Origin: Ignelater luminosus
Lineage: Eukaryota > Arthropoda > Insecta > Coleoptera > Elateridae
Length of the DNA: 64,000 nt
Assembly (NCBI GenBank): GCA_011009095.1
Contig: VTPC01008294.1
Span: forward strand, 104,360 to 168,359
Direction: 5' to 3'
The notes beneath the pieces were generated by a model. It was given only the letters and a program-made list of their open reading frames with translations, was not told where the DNA came from and did not search any database. Every line of letters starts with the position of its first letter. Within the stretch, counting starts at the first letter, position 1. A program made the position numbers and the translations under genes. This document shows, piece after piece, positions 49,235 to 59,321 of the stretch.

Positions 49235-50185
49235 CGTATTTAATGTTTTCTGTGTTTTACTTATTTACATTTAGTTATATTTTAACTAAACATTGAGGTT
49301 ATTTTAAGTGCCAAAAGCAAAACTAAACGCTATGCATTATGCATGGTTGCCGATTGTTGTCATTTTGAAATAAAGTTTGCCATATACACGAGCACTACAT
49401 TTCCTTTATATTATCCTAATAAAATAATGAAGTGTATTCAGATAAATTCGTAATTGTTTACATGTTTGTCGACATCATAAAATTATTTTTTTTGTGAACA
49501 TTTAATTGTTTTTGCAAGCCAGGGGAGGGCAAGTGACCCCCTCTTACTCCCCTCGGTTGCCTTTGTTACTTCTAATCTAATTATTATGTATAATACAAGC
49601 ATATACTTTTTAATAATTAATGTATTGTGGATATTGTTAATGTAATACCCATTTATACTTCTTTTAACGTTATATTAAATAAAAAATACCTACTTCCGGG
49701 TAGTTACCCTCACGTTGGCAACGCTGACTCTACGCCTGTGAGCAATTTTTATTTTGTTAAAACAACTTTGTAGAATATGTCTAAATAGTCTAGATATGCG
49801 GTAGAATAAATATACATATATCTTTAGGAAAGAATTTTTAAGTATAATATTGCGTTTCTTTCTTTTTTTATCTTTATCGGTACTTTTCGGTAGTTTTATA
49901 ATTGGTTTTCGGACTGTTAACGACCATGGTAGACAATGGTAGATTATGGTATGACTCGCTTAGAAATATCCTAAAACATTGAAAATGTTTTTGGTGTTTT
50001 TGACTGTTTTTGACAATCTAATTGAATGAATTGAAAATAGTGCCGTGCGCAGTGCTATCCCTACTTAACTCGAATTTTTCTCCTTGAAAACTCGTTATTT
50101 AATAATTGTAATCAAACCGCGGTTCGATAACAATTTTTGCAGAGTCATATTTAGTTTTCTGTACGGTAAAATTTTCTAGAACAAA
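49235..50185. other. Divergent XPO4-SOD1 intergenic region
   Basis: The start codons of XPO4 (minus) and SOD1 (plus) are about 950 bp apart and divergent, so both promoters probably lie here. I see no TATA box at a fitting distance and no repeat element. The part next to SOD1 (about 49,870-50,160) is less AT-rich than the surroundings. Confidence 0.5.
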
Positions 50186-50704
50186 ATGCCAACTAAAGCA
50201 GTCTGCGTTTTAAACGGCGAAGTTGTACGAGGAACTTTGTGTTTCTACCAAGAAGTAAGTACTAGTTTGATCTAAAGAAATCAGTTTATCTAATTTAATT
50301 ACATGTAGGGTCCTAAAGCGCCCGTGAAGGTGACCGGCGAGGTAAGTGGCCTTGGAAAGGGACAACATGGTTTTCATGTTCATGAATTTGGAGACAATAC
50401 TAATGGTTGTATTTCTGCTGGGGCACATTTTAATCCACTTGGAAAGGAACACGGAGCTCCCAATTCTGCTGTACGTCATGTAGGTGACTTGGGAAATGTC
50501 GAGGCTGGAGATAACGGAGTTGCTAAAGTAGACTTATGCGACAATATTATTTCTTTGGAGGGTGAAAACAATATTATTGGCCGCACTTTAGTTGTTCATG
50601 CTGATCCCGATGACTTAGGACTTGGAGGACATGAACTTAGCAAAACTACTGGTAATGCTGGGGCTCGTCTTGCTTGTGGAGTTATTGGAATTGCACAGAT
50701 ATAA
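50186..50704 (+). CDS. Sod1: Cu/Zn superoxide dismutase (cytosolic)
   Basis: Two exons, 50,186-50,254 and 50,309-50,704, joined by a 54-bp GT-AG intron, give 154 aa, the standard length. The enzyme converts superoxide to hydrogen peroxide and oxygen in the cytosol. All key residues are present, numbering from Met1: copper ligands His46, His48, His63 and His120; zinc ligands His63, His71, His80 and Asp83; the disulfide pair Cys57-Cys146; and the channel Arg143. The signatures [14 protein letters not shown] and [12 protein letters not shown] are intact. No signal peptide is visible, so this is the intracellular form. An ATTAAA poly(A) signal lies at 50,841-50,846. The 3' end faces the minus-strand gene at 50,968. 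Confidence 0.98.
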
Positions 50705-50967
50705 ATCTTATCATTCCATTTAATATCTTACATTTGTAAACCCTTTTTTTATGTTGAGAGAGGTTTTTTTGCTTACAATAACTAGAAAGTAGTTCTCACT
50801 ATTATTTTGTTACATGAAACTCGAAATGTTAATTCTGAATATTAAAGATTAAAGGTCTTGGTTTAATCACTTGTTTATTGATTTACTAATTACATTTATA
50901 TTCAGCTATTTTTTTGAAGTGGTAACAATAATTTTCCAGTGTAAATAAAATATTCAATAAGCAATCA

Positions 50968-51498
50968 TTATTTCACACAATGATCATAAATTTCATAAAC
51001 AATCTTTCCTCTTGATCGGTTAATACAAAGCCATATTTTTTTACTTACTTCATAAAAAAACTGTACAATAAACATTGAGCATATCCAAAAGACTAGTATG
51101 CTTGCAAGTATTAATGATACAAAAATATATGAAAAACTGTATAAATTATATATACGATTCACAACTTCTAACTTTAATAATATTTGATGTTCTTTGAATT
51201 CTATACCTTCAATTTTAAATATGTAAGTACCTCGAAGGAGATTCTGTTTTTCTATCAGTAACTGACTAGATGCTTTATCACCAAATCCAATCCAGTACTT
51301 ATGGCAATAAAAAGAGTCTAATCTTTCCCTTAGCAATCGCAAGTCTTGAGTCACTTTTGTTTCACTACTATCAATCAATATAACATTGCAAACAGTGTTA
51401 ATTTCAGGAACGTCTCTCTTGCCAATGTAAGCAGCTTTAAATGTAATATTTTCTAATAATCTTGCAAAATTTGTTATTTGGTTTTGATTGTTTGTCAT
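50968..51498 (-). CDS. Unrecognised 176-aa membrane-anchored protein (paralogue of 54,869 gene)
   Basis: Single frame of 176 codons, convergent with SOD1. I do not recognise the family. Residues 31-112 align with residues 46-134 of the 328-aa protein encoded at 54,869-55,855. Shared patterns are ...VCNVILIDSSET/VIVISNEET, LRLLRERLDSFY/LEVVKNRLYGFY, YWIGF/LWIGI, and IFKIEGIEFKEHQILLKLEV/YKISKVRFRPNEVLLRLKV. One strong membrane helix lies at about 123-147, followed by a short basic tail of about 29 residues. No signal peptide is evident, so the conserved domain is probably cytosolic. A minus-strand AATAAA at 50,874-50,879 fits its 3' end. The gene may have upstream exons I cannot see. Confidence 0.7.
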   Translation of the reverse strand: MTNNQNQITNFARLLENITFKAAYIGKRDVPEINTVCNVILIDSSETKVTQDLRLLRERLDSFYCHKYWIGFGDKASSQLLIEKQNLLRGTYIFKIEGIEFKEHQILLKLEVVNRIYNLYSFSYIFVSLILASILVFWICSMFIVQFFYEVSKKIWLCINRSRGKIVYEIYDHCVK

Positions 51499-53699
51499 GT
51501 TTATATTATTCTATTGTAACAACTGCAACAATTTCAAATAAATTGTAAAATCAAATGCTATTTCTTACCAAAAAGAATCACTAAGGTTGGTCTGTTAGGA
51601 GGTACAAAGTATAAAGTCATATGCATTGTCTATCAGGTGAAGTGTTTATCAGTTTAGATAAAATGGTAGAAACTTTGTAATCACTCTTTGTACTCACTAA
51701 TTAAATTTCTTTAATATTTGAAGATTTTACTATTTGATGTGTAATATTAGGTCGTCATTTGTTTACTTACCTATCAATATTATACAGATACACCTAGTTG
51801 TTTAGGATTGCACTTTGATAGATTGTCGACACTTTTGTCTGAAGGGAATGCACCGACACCTAGTAGACACTCAGGCCATGGACATCAGATAGTGGGGGAA
51901 AAAAACTCAGGGCAGACTCAGAGTGGCAATGCAGTTTCGCAGTCATTTAATGAACGTCAAGTAGAGAAGTTGCATGCATGGTCTAGAGACTGTGCAGTGT
52001 TTTTAATTTTTTTCTTTTATATAGTTTTTTTTAATAAGTTCTGTCATTCCTATATATGTTATTAGATTTTGGTTTAATTTTGGCTGTTAGGAGTTAAATG
52101 AGGTATCAGAGCACACAATAAACCACCGCTAGTTACCAAACAGCCATGCATAAATTTTATTAAACATGAGTAATTCAAATATCATAAGTAACAATAACAT
52201 GCAACAAAATATAAAATGGTATAATGATATGTAAAGAACAAAAACACTGAGCAATAAATGTAGGTATGAACTTTGAATAAATACAATGAACAAATTTCTG
52301 AATGTGTAATGTCGAAATCTTTTAAGCAAAAAATATAATAAAGGTCCAAGTTTTGATCATTAAGACATAAGTAAAGTGCATTTAATCGCACCAAATCTAA
52401 TAGCTTGCAGAAAATAATGTTACCCTTTAAATTTTGAATGAGAAAAACTTACAAAAGATCTCAACTAAATTTATTCCTGCTGCATGCTAAAGTCATTTAA
52501 AAGAGAAAACAAAAGAATTTTGTAAGTATGTTACTCAAGTAATAGATCATTAAACTTTAAAAAAAAATTCAGGTTTAATTGCAACCAATTTAAACATTTA
52601 CGAAATAAATTATTAACAATAAATTTAGAATTTTATCAAAACCTGTTATCCAAATTTTGAACTTTAATATTGATATACCATGAAATAAATCAAGGTTTAT
52701 AATTTTTTCTTTATTAATTTGAAGCATTGTGTTAATAAATTAAAATAATCTAGAGATTAATAAAAAAATGAAAAACATGGTTTGTAATCAATAGGAAAGA
52801 GACAAATAGTACTTGGGTTCGTCACGCCTCATGCACACGTTCTCTATCCTCCATCAGAGATTAAATGCTTTTTAGCATAGGAGTTTCTGTGGTGGTAGAT
52901 GCATTTGGTGTTAAATATGGCATTTAACATATAGCCTATTTCAATATTATAGATTTCAAATTAGGCTTTGATTTTACCTCTTTTTTTTTGCAGTGTACAA
53001 CAAACATGCAGCGAGTTCAGATTTACAACCTAAAGGTAAAAATAATTACATGTTTTGACAGCTCATGTTTAATATTTACAGATTGACACAAATGACAGAC
53101 CTTTAACCTATATAAATATTTATTTAGTAACTTTTGGGGGAACTTCAAAGTACACTGTTACAAAAATATATCAAGACCTCTGAATTCTACAATATGGAAA
53201 CAGACTATACTATAAGTAATGGGGGTAACTGTTAAAAATGCATACAGGATGGAAATGTCAAATTTCATGGCTAAGCCTCGTGCAAAAGGATTATGAACAA
53301 CATACACACAACAAAAATCAATTTTGAATAATAAAATTAAAGCAATAATCTCATTTACAAAAAATTACATTTGTGTAAATAAAGTTTTATTAATGTCAAA
53401 AATGTATATACAAACAAAAGTAAATTTTTTTTAATACGATAACAAAAATATCTATCAAAGGGGTGGTTTAATACCATTGCAAAGCCTGCATTGCTATTAC
53501 AAAAATAGTGTATATATATCCTGTTGTTATTTGGTATTCATTTAAGTAAATTGAAGAATATTTTATTGGTAAGCAAGATAAATAAATATCTTTTTCTAAA
53601 CAGAATAATTCTTTCCTATCTGTTGCCTTATAAAATATAATGAAAAAGAAATTAACTTTTTATTGTATTAATTAAAATAAATACTATCAAAAAATATGT
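51499..53699. other. Mostly non-coding region with two exon-like segments
   Basis: AT-rich sequence. Two segments look more coding-like than their surroundings. 51,808-51,980 (plus) reads FDRLSTLLSEGNAPTPSRHS and onward after a pyrimidine-AG. 52,994-53,035 (plus) lies between a TTTTTTTTTGCAG acceptor and an AAG/GTAAAA donor. I could not join them into a recognisable protein. The rest, including the 3' UTR of the zinc-ribbon gene at its right edge, shows nothing. Confidence 0.35.
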
Positions 53700-54305
53700 T
53701 TATATTATCTTAGTGGCAGGCTTTATGACAATACTTGTAAATTTGAAACCATCAAACTTGGACTTTTTAGGCGGATCATCAGGTTCTAAAGAATTAAATA
53801 TTTTTGGTAAATCTAGATGTGTGTTATAATTATACTGATCTAGATTGCTAACTTTTTGTGAAATAGCATTAGTAAAAGCTGAGTTGTTAACTGCACCAAC
53901 ACTGTTTGCATCACGAACGTCAGGATCAACATTATTAGTTAACTTCATTTGATTTTCACAGTTATCATTTATCTTATATTGACTTGAAAAGAAACCATCA
54001 TTATCTTCAAATTTATTGCAGTATACCTCCTTAACATACTCATCTATAGCAGCAGTTTTAGCATGTTTAGCAGGCCGAATTCGCTTCTTCATGGCAACCA
54101 GTTCTTTTTCAAACTTTTCTATAACTTCCTTTTCAAATTCTTCTATAGGCCGATTAACAACCACCCATTTGGTCACTGGCTCAGGGAAATCATAAAATTT
54201 ACATGCTTTAATACTACAAACATATACTGCTTTTATATCATTGATTTGCTTAAGTTCCATATTTACACCACAATAACGACAAGCTTTTTCATATTTTCTT
54301 GGCAT
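53700..54305 (-). CDS. Unrecognised 201-aa zinc-ribbon protein
   Basis: I chose the ATG at 54,305 (MPRKYEKACRYCG...). The frame continues 11 codons further upstream, but this start places the cysteine motif at the N-terminus. A four-cysteine ribbon is clear: Cys9, Cys12, Cys30 and Cys35 (C-x2-C-x17-C-x4-C), in CRYCGVNMELK and CSIKACKFYDFPEP. It is followed by a WVVVNRP segment, a charged helical stretch (about residues 50-80, EEFEKEVIEKFEKELVAMKK) and a long Asn/Asp-rich tail ending in KKSKFDGFKFTSIVIKPA. The ribbon could bind nucleic acid or protein; this is inference only. It is divergent from the 328-aa gene, with start codons 564 bp apart. Confidence 0.7.
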   Translation of the reverse strand: MPRKYEKACRYCGVNMELKQINDIKAVYVCSIKACKFYDFPEPVTKWVVVNRPIEEFEKEVIEKFEKELVAMKKRIRPAKHAKTAAIDEYVKEVYCNKFEDNDGFFSSQYKINDNCENQMKLTNNVDPDVRDANSVGAVNNSAFTNAISQKVSNLDQYNYNTHLDLPKIFNSLEPDDPPKKSKFDGFKFTSIVIKPATKII

Positions 54306-54868
54306 TTTCACTAAAATACTACAAATTTGCTGAAGCAATAAATTATGATAAACCTTCTGTAGCTGTATGTGACATTTACAACAATAAATTCAAAATAAAT
54401 TTGAATTTTTAAGGTTGTGGTTGTTGTGACCGGCAATTTCTTGGCAGTATCTATAAATACGCTTGGCGTTAACGGGAGAATAAAAAGAAATATCTGATGA
54501 ATCTCACTTAAATTTAAAATTTTTAATTAAAAACAACTCCACAGCACTTCGACAATTTTAGGTTCAGCTTGGTTATCTAAAATCTTGCATTATAACTATA
54601 CTTAACGTACATAAAAGAAACAATTTATAGACTTTGATCTTCGTGACTAATAACCAGTCAGCTGCATAAAGTACACTAATTATAAATGATGAAATGAATT
54701 TGTTGTGTTGTTGTGGTTGTTGCACCGAGATATCTCGGTGTGGTTGTTTTCAAGAATTAAAGAGTAGAGGTTAAGGTTGAATGCGTTTAATAATCTAGTA
54801 AGAGTAAACCAGTAATAAAGAAGGTATTCCTTGTTATATATCTACAATAGTAGTTGTAAATCTGCAAA
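54306..54868. promoter_or_regulatory. Divergent promoter region between zinc-ribbon and 328-aa genes
   Basis: 563 bp between opposed start codons. A short palindrome ACCGAGATATCTCGGT lies at 54,723-54,738, near the middle-right of the region. GTTGTGGTTGTTG-type repeats occur on both sides of the interval. No TATA box is obvious. Confidence 0.45.
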
Positions 54869-55855
54869 ATGCCAACCATTAAAGAAATTGGTGATTCCAG
54901 TGAAGATAATTCTGATACAAATCCCGAAAAACAACTTCAACTGTTTGTCAAGCAAATGCTGCAAAGTCGTTTATTCATAGGGAACTTTCAAGAGAAAAGA
55001 TATGTAGATAGTTTGCAGTCTTACCGAGATGTAATTGTTATTTCTAATGAAGAGACCGACCTTGTACGTGATTTGGAAGTTGTAAAGAATCGTTTATATG
55101 GGTTTTATGGTCAGGATCTATGGATAGGTATTACAGGACCTGATATGGTCGGTGCTCCAGCAGGAAATTGTTTATGGGTAGAATTACCAGATGAAATATT
55201 TGGAAGTTACTGGTATAAAATAAGTAAAGTTAGGTTTAGGCCAAACGAAGTATTATTGAGATTGAAAGTCATTCGACCTGTTTCTACAAATATACCTGCT
55301 AGTACTGATTCTTTCACAACTCCAAAGAAAACTTCTAAATGTAATACTGATAATGCTGATGGTGAAAATAATGAAAATGAACAGGAAGATAATCCAATCA
55401 AGCTATTGCAAAGAAGTCTTAATGAATCATTTATTAGTGCTAAAAATAGTTTGTGTTTATTTCTTACTACTGTTGTTACGATAAGAAATACTAAAGAAGC
55501 CATTAAGTTTTCATCAGTTTTATTAGCAGCATTATTAACCGGTGCTGTAAGATTTTTTGAATACTTGGGAGATTTTACTATTAAATTTATGCGTGAAGCT
55601 TCTGTTTTTCTTAAAGCTGCATCACCTATTATAATAGCATGTATAAACTTAATAGGAAAAATAATTGGTGGGTTTTATTTATTAATATTAGGTATATGGA
55701 GAGATAGGAAAGGACCTCCGCCAACTTATTCTTCTCCTTATGTTAATCGTAATGGTAATTTGCATGGATATAATACTGTATACTTTAGAAGGGCTTTGCC
55801 TATGCCTCCTAGAGATAATTATAGAAGTGGTGTTCGAATCACTCCACTTGATTGA
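54869..55855 (+). CDS. Unrecognised 328-aa membrane protein with a PPxY motif
   Basis: One frame of 328 codons starting MPTIKEIGDSSEDN. Residues 1-30 are acidic. Residues 33-135 form the domain shared with the minus-strand protein at 50,968-51,498 (VIVISNEETDLVRDLE, NRLYGFYGQDLWIGITG, YWYKISKVRFRPNEVLLRL). Residues 140-180 are a polar linker. Two hydrophobic segments follow at about 213-230 and 251-276, then a cytosol-type tail with a PPTY motif (284-287) in RKGPPPTYSS. PPxY motifs are recognised by WW domains, for example of NEDD4-family ubiquitin ligases, so an adaptor role is possible but unproven. I do not know the family. AATAAA lies at 56,097-56,102. Confidence 0.8.
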   Translation: MPTIKEIGDSSEDNSDTNPEKQLQLFVKQMLQSRLFIGNFQEKRYVDSLQSYRDVIVISNEETDLVRDLEVVKNRLYGFYGQDLWIGITGPDMVGAPAGNCLWVELPDEIFGSYWYKISKVRFRPNEVLLRLKVIRPVSTNIPASTDSFTTPKKTSKCNTDNADGENNENEQEDNPIKLLQRSLNESFISAKNSLCLFLTTVVTIRNTKEAIKFSSVLLAALLTGAVRFFEYLGDFTIKFMREASVFLKAASPIIIACINLIGKIIGGFYLLILGIWRDRKGPPPTYSSPYVNRNGNLHGYNTVYFRRALPMPPRDNYRSGVRITPLD

Positions 55856-56875
55856 TATTTGTTATGTTTTTGTTTAAATAATATGTTAAGTGGTAGCTTG
55901 ATATGTGATATTTTGTTAATGTGAGTGTCAAATGAGATTAATACTTGGTATTTTTTACTAAATAGAGGCTCAAAGTATTTAGATAGAATTAAAGCCTGGT
56001 TATTTATAAAATACTAATTTTTCTAATCAGAAAGGGTATAATAATATGTACTCTATGTAGTGTAAAATGGCATTTTTGAAGGAAAATATGAAATTAAATA
56101 AATATAAATTTCAGAAAGCTTCTGGTTGTTACTAGTGTAATCGATCTCTTAATTGCTTTATGTAAGAGCTGTACTATACAGGGTGTATGCTTAAGATGTG
56201 CTCAAACTTTACAGACGTATTCTTTGATCCAAAATAAAAAAATAATTCAATAAACATATGTCTGCAACCTCTTTGATTACGAGATTTTTAGAGTTTAACA
56301 TTTAAAAATACGATTTATTTTTTCTTTGTAAGTATTGAAACAAATGAGTTCATGAAAACTCAACTTTAATAGTGAATGAGAGTTTCCAACAAACTTTCTA
56401 CTTCAAGTGTATTAATTTTTTTATAAAGTGAATAAAACTAAAGATAAAAATATAAATTAGACAATAATTTTCCAGTATTCACAGGAAGTTGCAAGTTCAA
56501 CTTGTCTTTTTGTTATAAAATGCAGAAAGTGCAATGTGCAAAACTGCTGAAACAAGGAGATTTGCATAAAACGTGACGAAAGTACTTCAAGGTTAAACAT
56601 CTAACTGTGCATTGATGTAAACCAAGTCTATGTAATAACTTGCTCGGTAACATGGAGAAACTCAATCTGTTTTGCATATATGCATCTTGGCAATTTCCTA
56701 GCTTGGTGCTCAATATTCTTAGTTCAACCAATGAAGAGACATGATAGAATCCCTGATTTATAAGCAATAGTTGATTAGAAATGCATGGAAAACTTAAATT
56801 AGCCCCTAAATTACAAATAAAGTGGATTAAGTGAACAAATTTTAAGCAACATGATATAAATTAATAATAAAGACT

Positions 56876-56962
56876 TCTCGTCTTCTCCAAGAGTTTTAAA
56901 TATGTGAGAATTGTATAAAGTACCCATAGAAATTTAAAACTTTTGGAGAAGAGGAGTTTTTC
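56876..56962. repeat. Small hairpin element
   Basis: Left CTTCTCCAAGAGTTTTAAAT and right ATTTAAAACTTTTGGAGAAG pair with one or two mismatches over about 30 bp, around a 25-bp loop. The element is under 90 bp and does not code. Confidence 0.6.
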
Positions 56963-58159
56963 TTATTAATTTAAATGAATGAACTCCAATATGAGATGAG
57001 TCGATTTAATTATACATATACATGTATGTATTTTTAAAATTTGCTATGTATGTTGAAGAAAAGTAAATTTGTTTTTCTGAAATGAATTGAAACGAAACCC
57101 TGCAGCAGTTGCAATCGTGATTTATTATAAGGATTATAAGGTTATGGGTCGCGTCTGATGTTTTTCAACGAATTCTGAAAGGAGTCGTTACTGAATTTGC
57201 GATGTTTGTGTGTCTGTCTGTCCGCATTTTTTAAAATCTTGACTTCATATTTGGATTCTACATCAAAAACTAAAGATTACGTGGTGTCTTTGTTTCTTGA
57301 TATCTCTTCCGCGTATAGTTTTCAGGAACATGATCAAAATGGCCGCCGAAATTGAAAAATTTTCAAAAATTTTTTATTTACTTTAGAATCGTATTCTACA
57401 TCAAAAAATAAGAGATACGGATACTTTTAGTTTTTTGATATCACATCGGGAACATGGTCAAAGTGGTCGCCGAAGTTTGAAAAAAGGAACAAAACGGAGT
57501 TCGTTGTGGTTATACTTTGCATTCCCAGATGTTTTGTTTTAAATTTCAATTAATTTTTCTTATTTTACCTACAGTGCTTCTTTTCTTGTTTTATAACACA
57601 AGTTGAACAACAATTTCGATTAACTAGGTTTTGGTGTGATTTTGTGTGATTACTCGAGGTAACTTTTGTATTCAATTTTCTAATTCGCGTGTCTGATAGC
57701 CTTGACTTTGTTGCAATGGAATTCAGCAATATTAACGATGCAATATTATGATAATTTCGTTCCCCTTAATAAAACGCATTTCTTTACAATGACGTATTTT
57801 AAATCTTTTAAAGTTCATAAAATAATTTCTTATTGACATCGATTTCTTATATCTTAAACCGTAATCTCTCTTAATGTAAAAATTATTTTTGTTTCAAGCT
57901 TCAATTTTCCTATTATATAATATTAATCTATCGTATACAGGCTTGCTAATGATTTTGTAATTTTTCTAAACAATTTATTATTACTTTTCTTATACAGATT
58001 GCAATTGATTGAGGATGGTTTGAATTTGGCGCCAAGAGTGTCAGCATGAAAATAATTCAAACCTTCCTCAACAAATTCGATTCTGCATAACGTCTGTTTT
58101 TAAATTTCTAATGTCTACTTGAAAACAAAACTTAAATGCCAAACTAGATTCTTGGCGCA

Positions 58160-58262
58160 CAAAGGGGTTTTCGACGAAATTTAAAAGCATTCGTATCTGA
58201 ATTCGTACATCCCGTCTGTCTGTCTGTTGCCATGTTACCGTACCTTTACAGGATATGTTTGT
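58160..58262 (+). repeat. Dispersed repeat shared with 18,895-18,995
   Basis: About 100 bp, including TGTTGCCATGT, CCGTA-CTTTACAGG and an ATTYGTA block, match a diverged sequence at 18,895-18,995 in the same orientation. Not coding; family unknown. Confidence 0.5.
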
Positions 58263-59217
58263 TATACAGAGTGTCCAGGATAAAATGGGATACATGGGGA
58301 TATTGGTAGCGGTAATAGATACAAGATCGTTCAAATGGGGAAAAAGTTGCGCATTTACGTGCTTATTAACAATTCGGATTTACATTTTCAAAAATTAATC
58401 CCGTTACTGAGATACAGGACGAAAACGAAAAATGTGCGTCTTTTAAAAACCTCCATATTTTATTTACTGTAAGAGATACATTCACCAGATTGTTGGGGCA
58501 AGGGTAATGGGTAATGGAGCCTTCAAAAATGACCTTGGAAACATTCTAGGACTAGTTTTATGCAATTGTATCGATCTTTTGTTTTTCTTATGGGCGCCAT
58601 ATTAGATTTTTACATTTTAGCTTTAAGAAACATTTATTTTTATTTAGCTTTTTTGGACAACGTATCACCGCAGTATATTTAACTGTGTATTATTGAAATA
58701 TTTATATGGAAAGTAGGTACTTCTTAGTTTACTAACACGATTGAATAATAAATTATAATAATACAACCTTTTAGTTCTGCGATTTTCACAGAATTATCAG
58801 AATTTTATGGAAATGTTAAAAGGAATTTTATAGGTAACATTAAACTGTTTGTGCAACAGAGAACAGCAAGCACCTGCAACAATCATTTTCAAGATCAGTA
58901 AGTAGCCTATACGTATAATATTAAGACCAAACTTTGTTTTAAAATTCATAATTGCTTACTTGTTACCACATATGATGGAAAAGGCATTTAAAAGTCCTTA
59001 TTTTGCTTCATGTTATTGTGAAGTATCGTCGCAAAATTTAAATAGTGCAAGCTCGGTATATGAAATAATTCGTTATCAATAAAAGTACCGCAATAAATTG
59101 TATAATGACGCCCTTATTACAGCAAATATTCTTATGTTGACACATACCTTCCCATCATCATCAGCTTTGCATACAAACTATAAAAATGGTCGTTATTTTT
59201 ATTACAATTGTCGACGG

Positions 59218-59255
59218 TTATATAAAATCCGCTGGCATTAGCTAACAACAGTTTG
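59218..59255 (+). promoter_or_regulatory. Core promoter of the ionotropic receptor gene
   Basis: A TATATAAAA box lies at 59,219-59,227. An initiator-like ACAGTTTGG has its adenine at 59,250, 31 bp from the start of the TATA box, which is the normal spacing. The predicted 5' UTR is about 72 nt before the ATG at 59,322. Confidence 0.6.
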
Positions 59256-59321
59256 GTTTGAGTATTTCTTCTATCGAAGAAATATAATTTCTAAAAAGTA
59301 TTCTAATTAACAAGTTTAACA

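Larger units (their letters stand above)
55856..59217. other. Gene-free region upstream of the ionotropic receptor
   Basis: It contains the 3' UTR of the 328-aa gene, a lone CAGGGTG-type terminus after TA at 56,177-56,178, a small hairpin element (56,876-56,962), diverged repeats rich in TCTGTCTGTCTG (57,150-57,500 and 58,160-58,262), and a lone CAGAGTGTCC terminus at 58,266. No coding exon was recognised. Confidence 0.5.
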
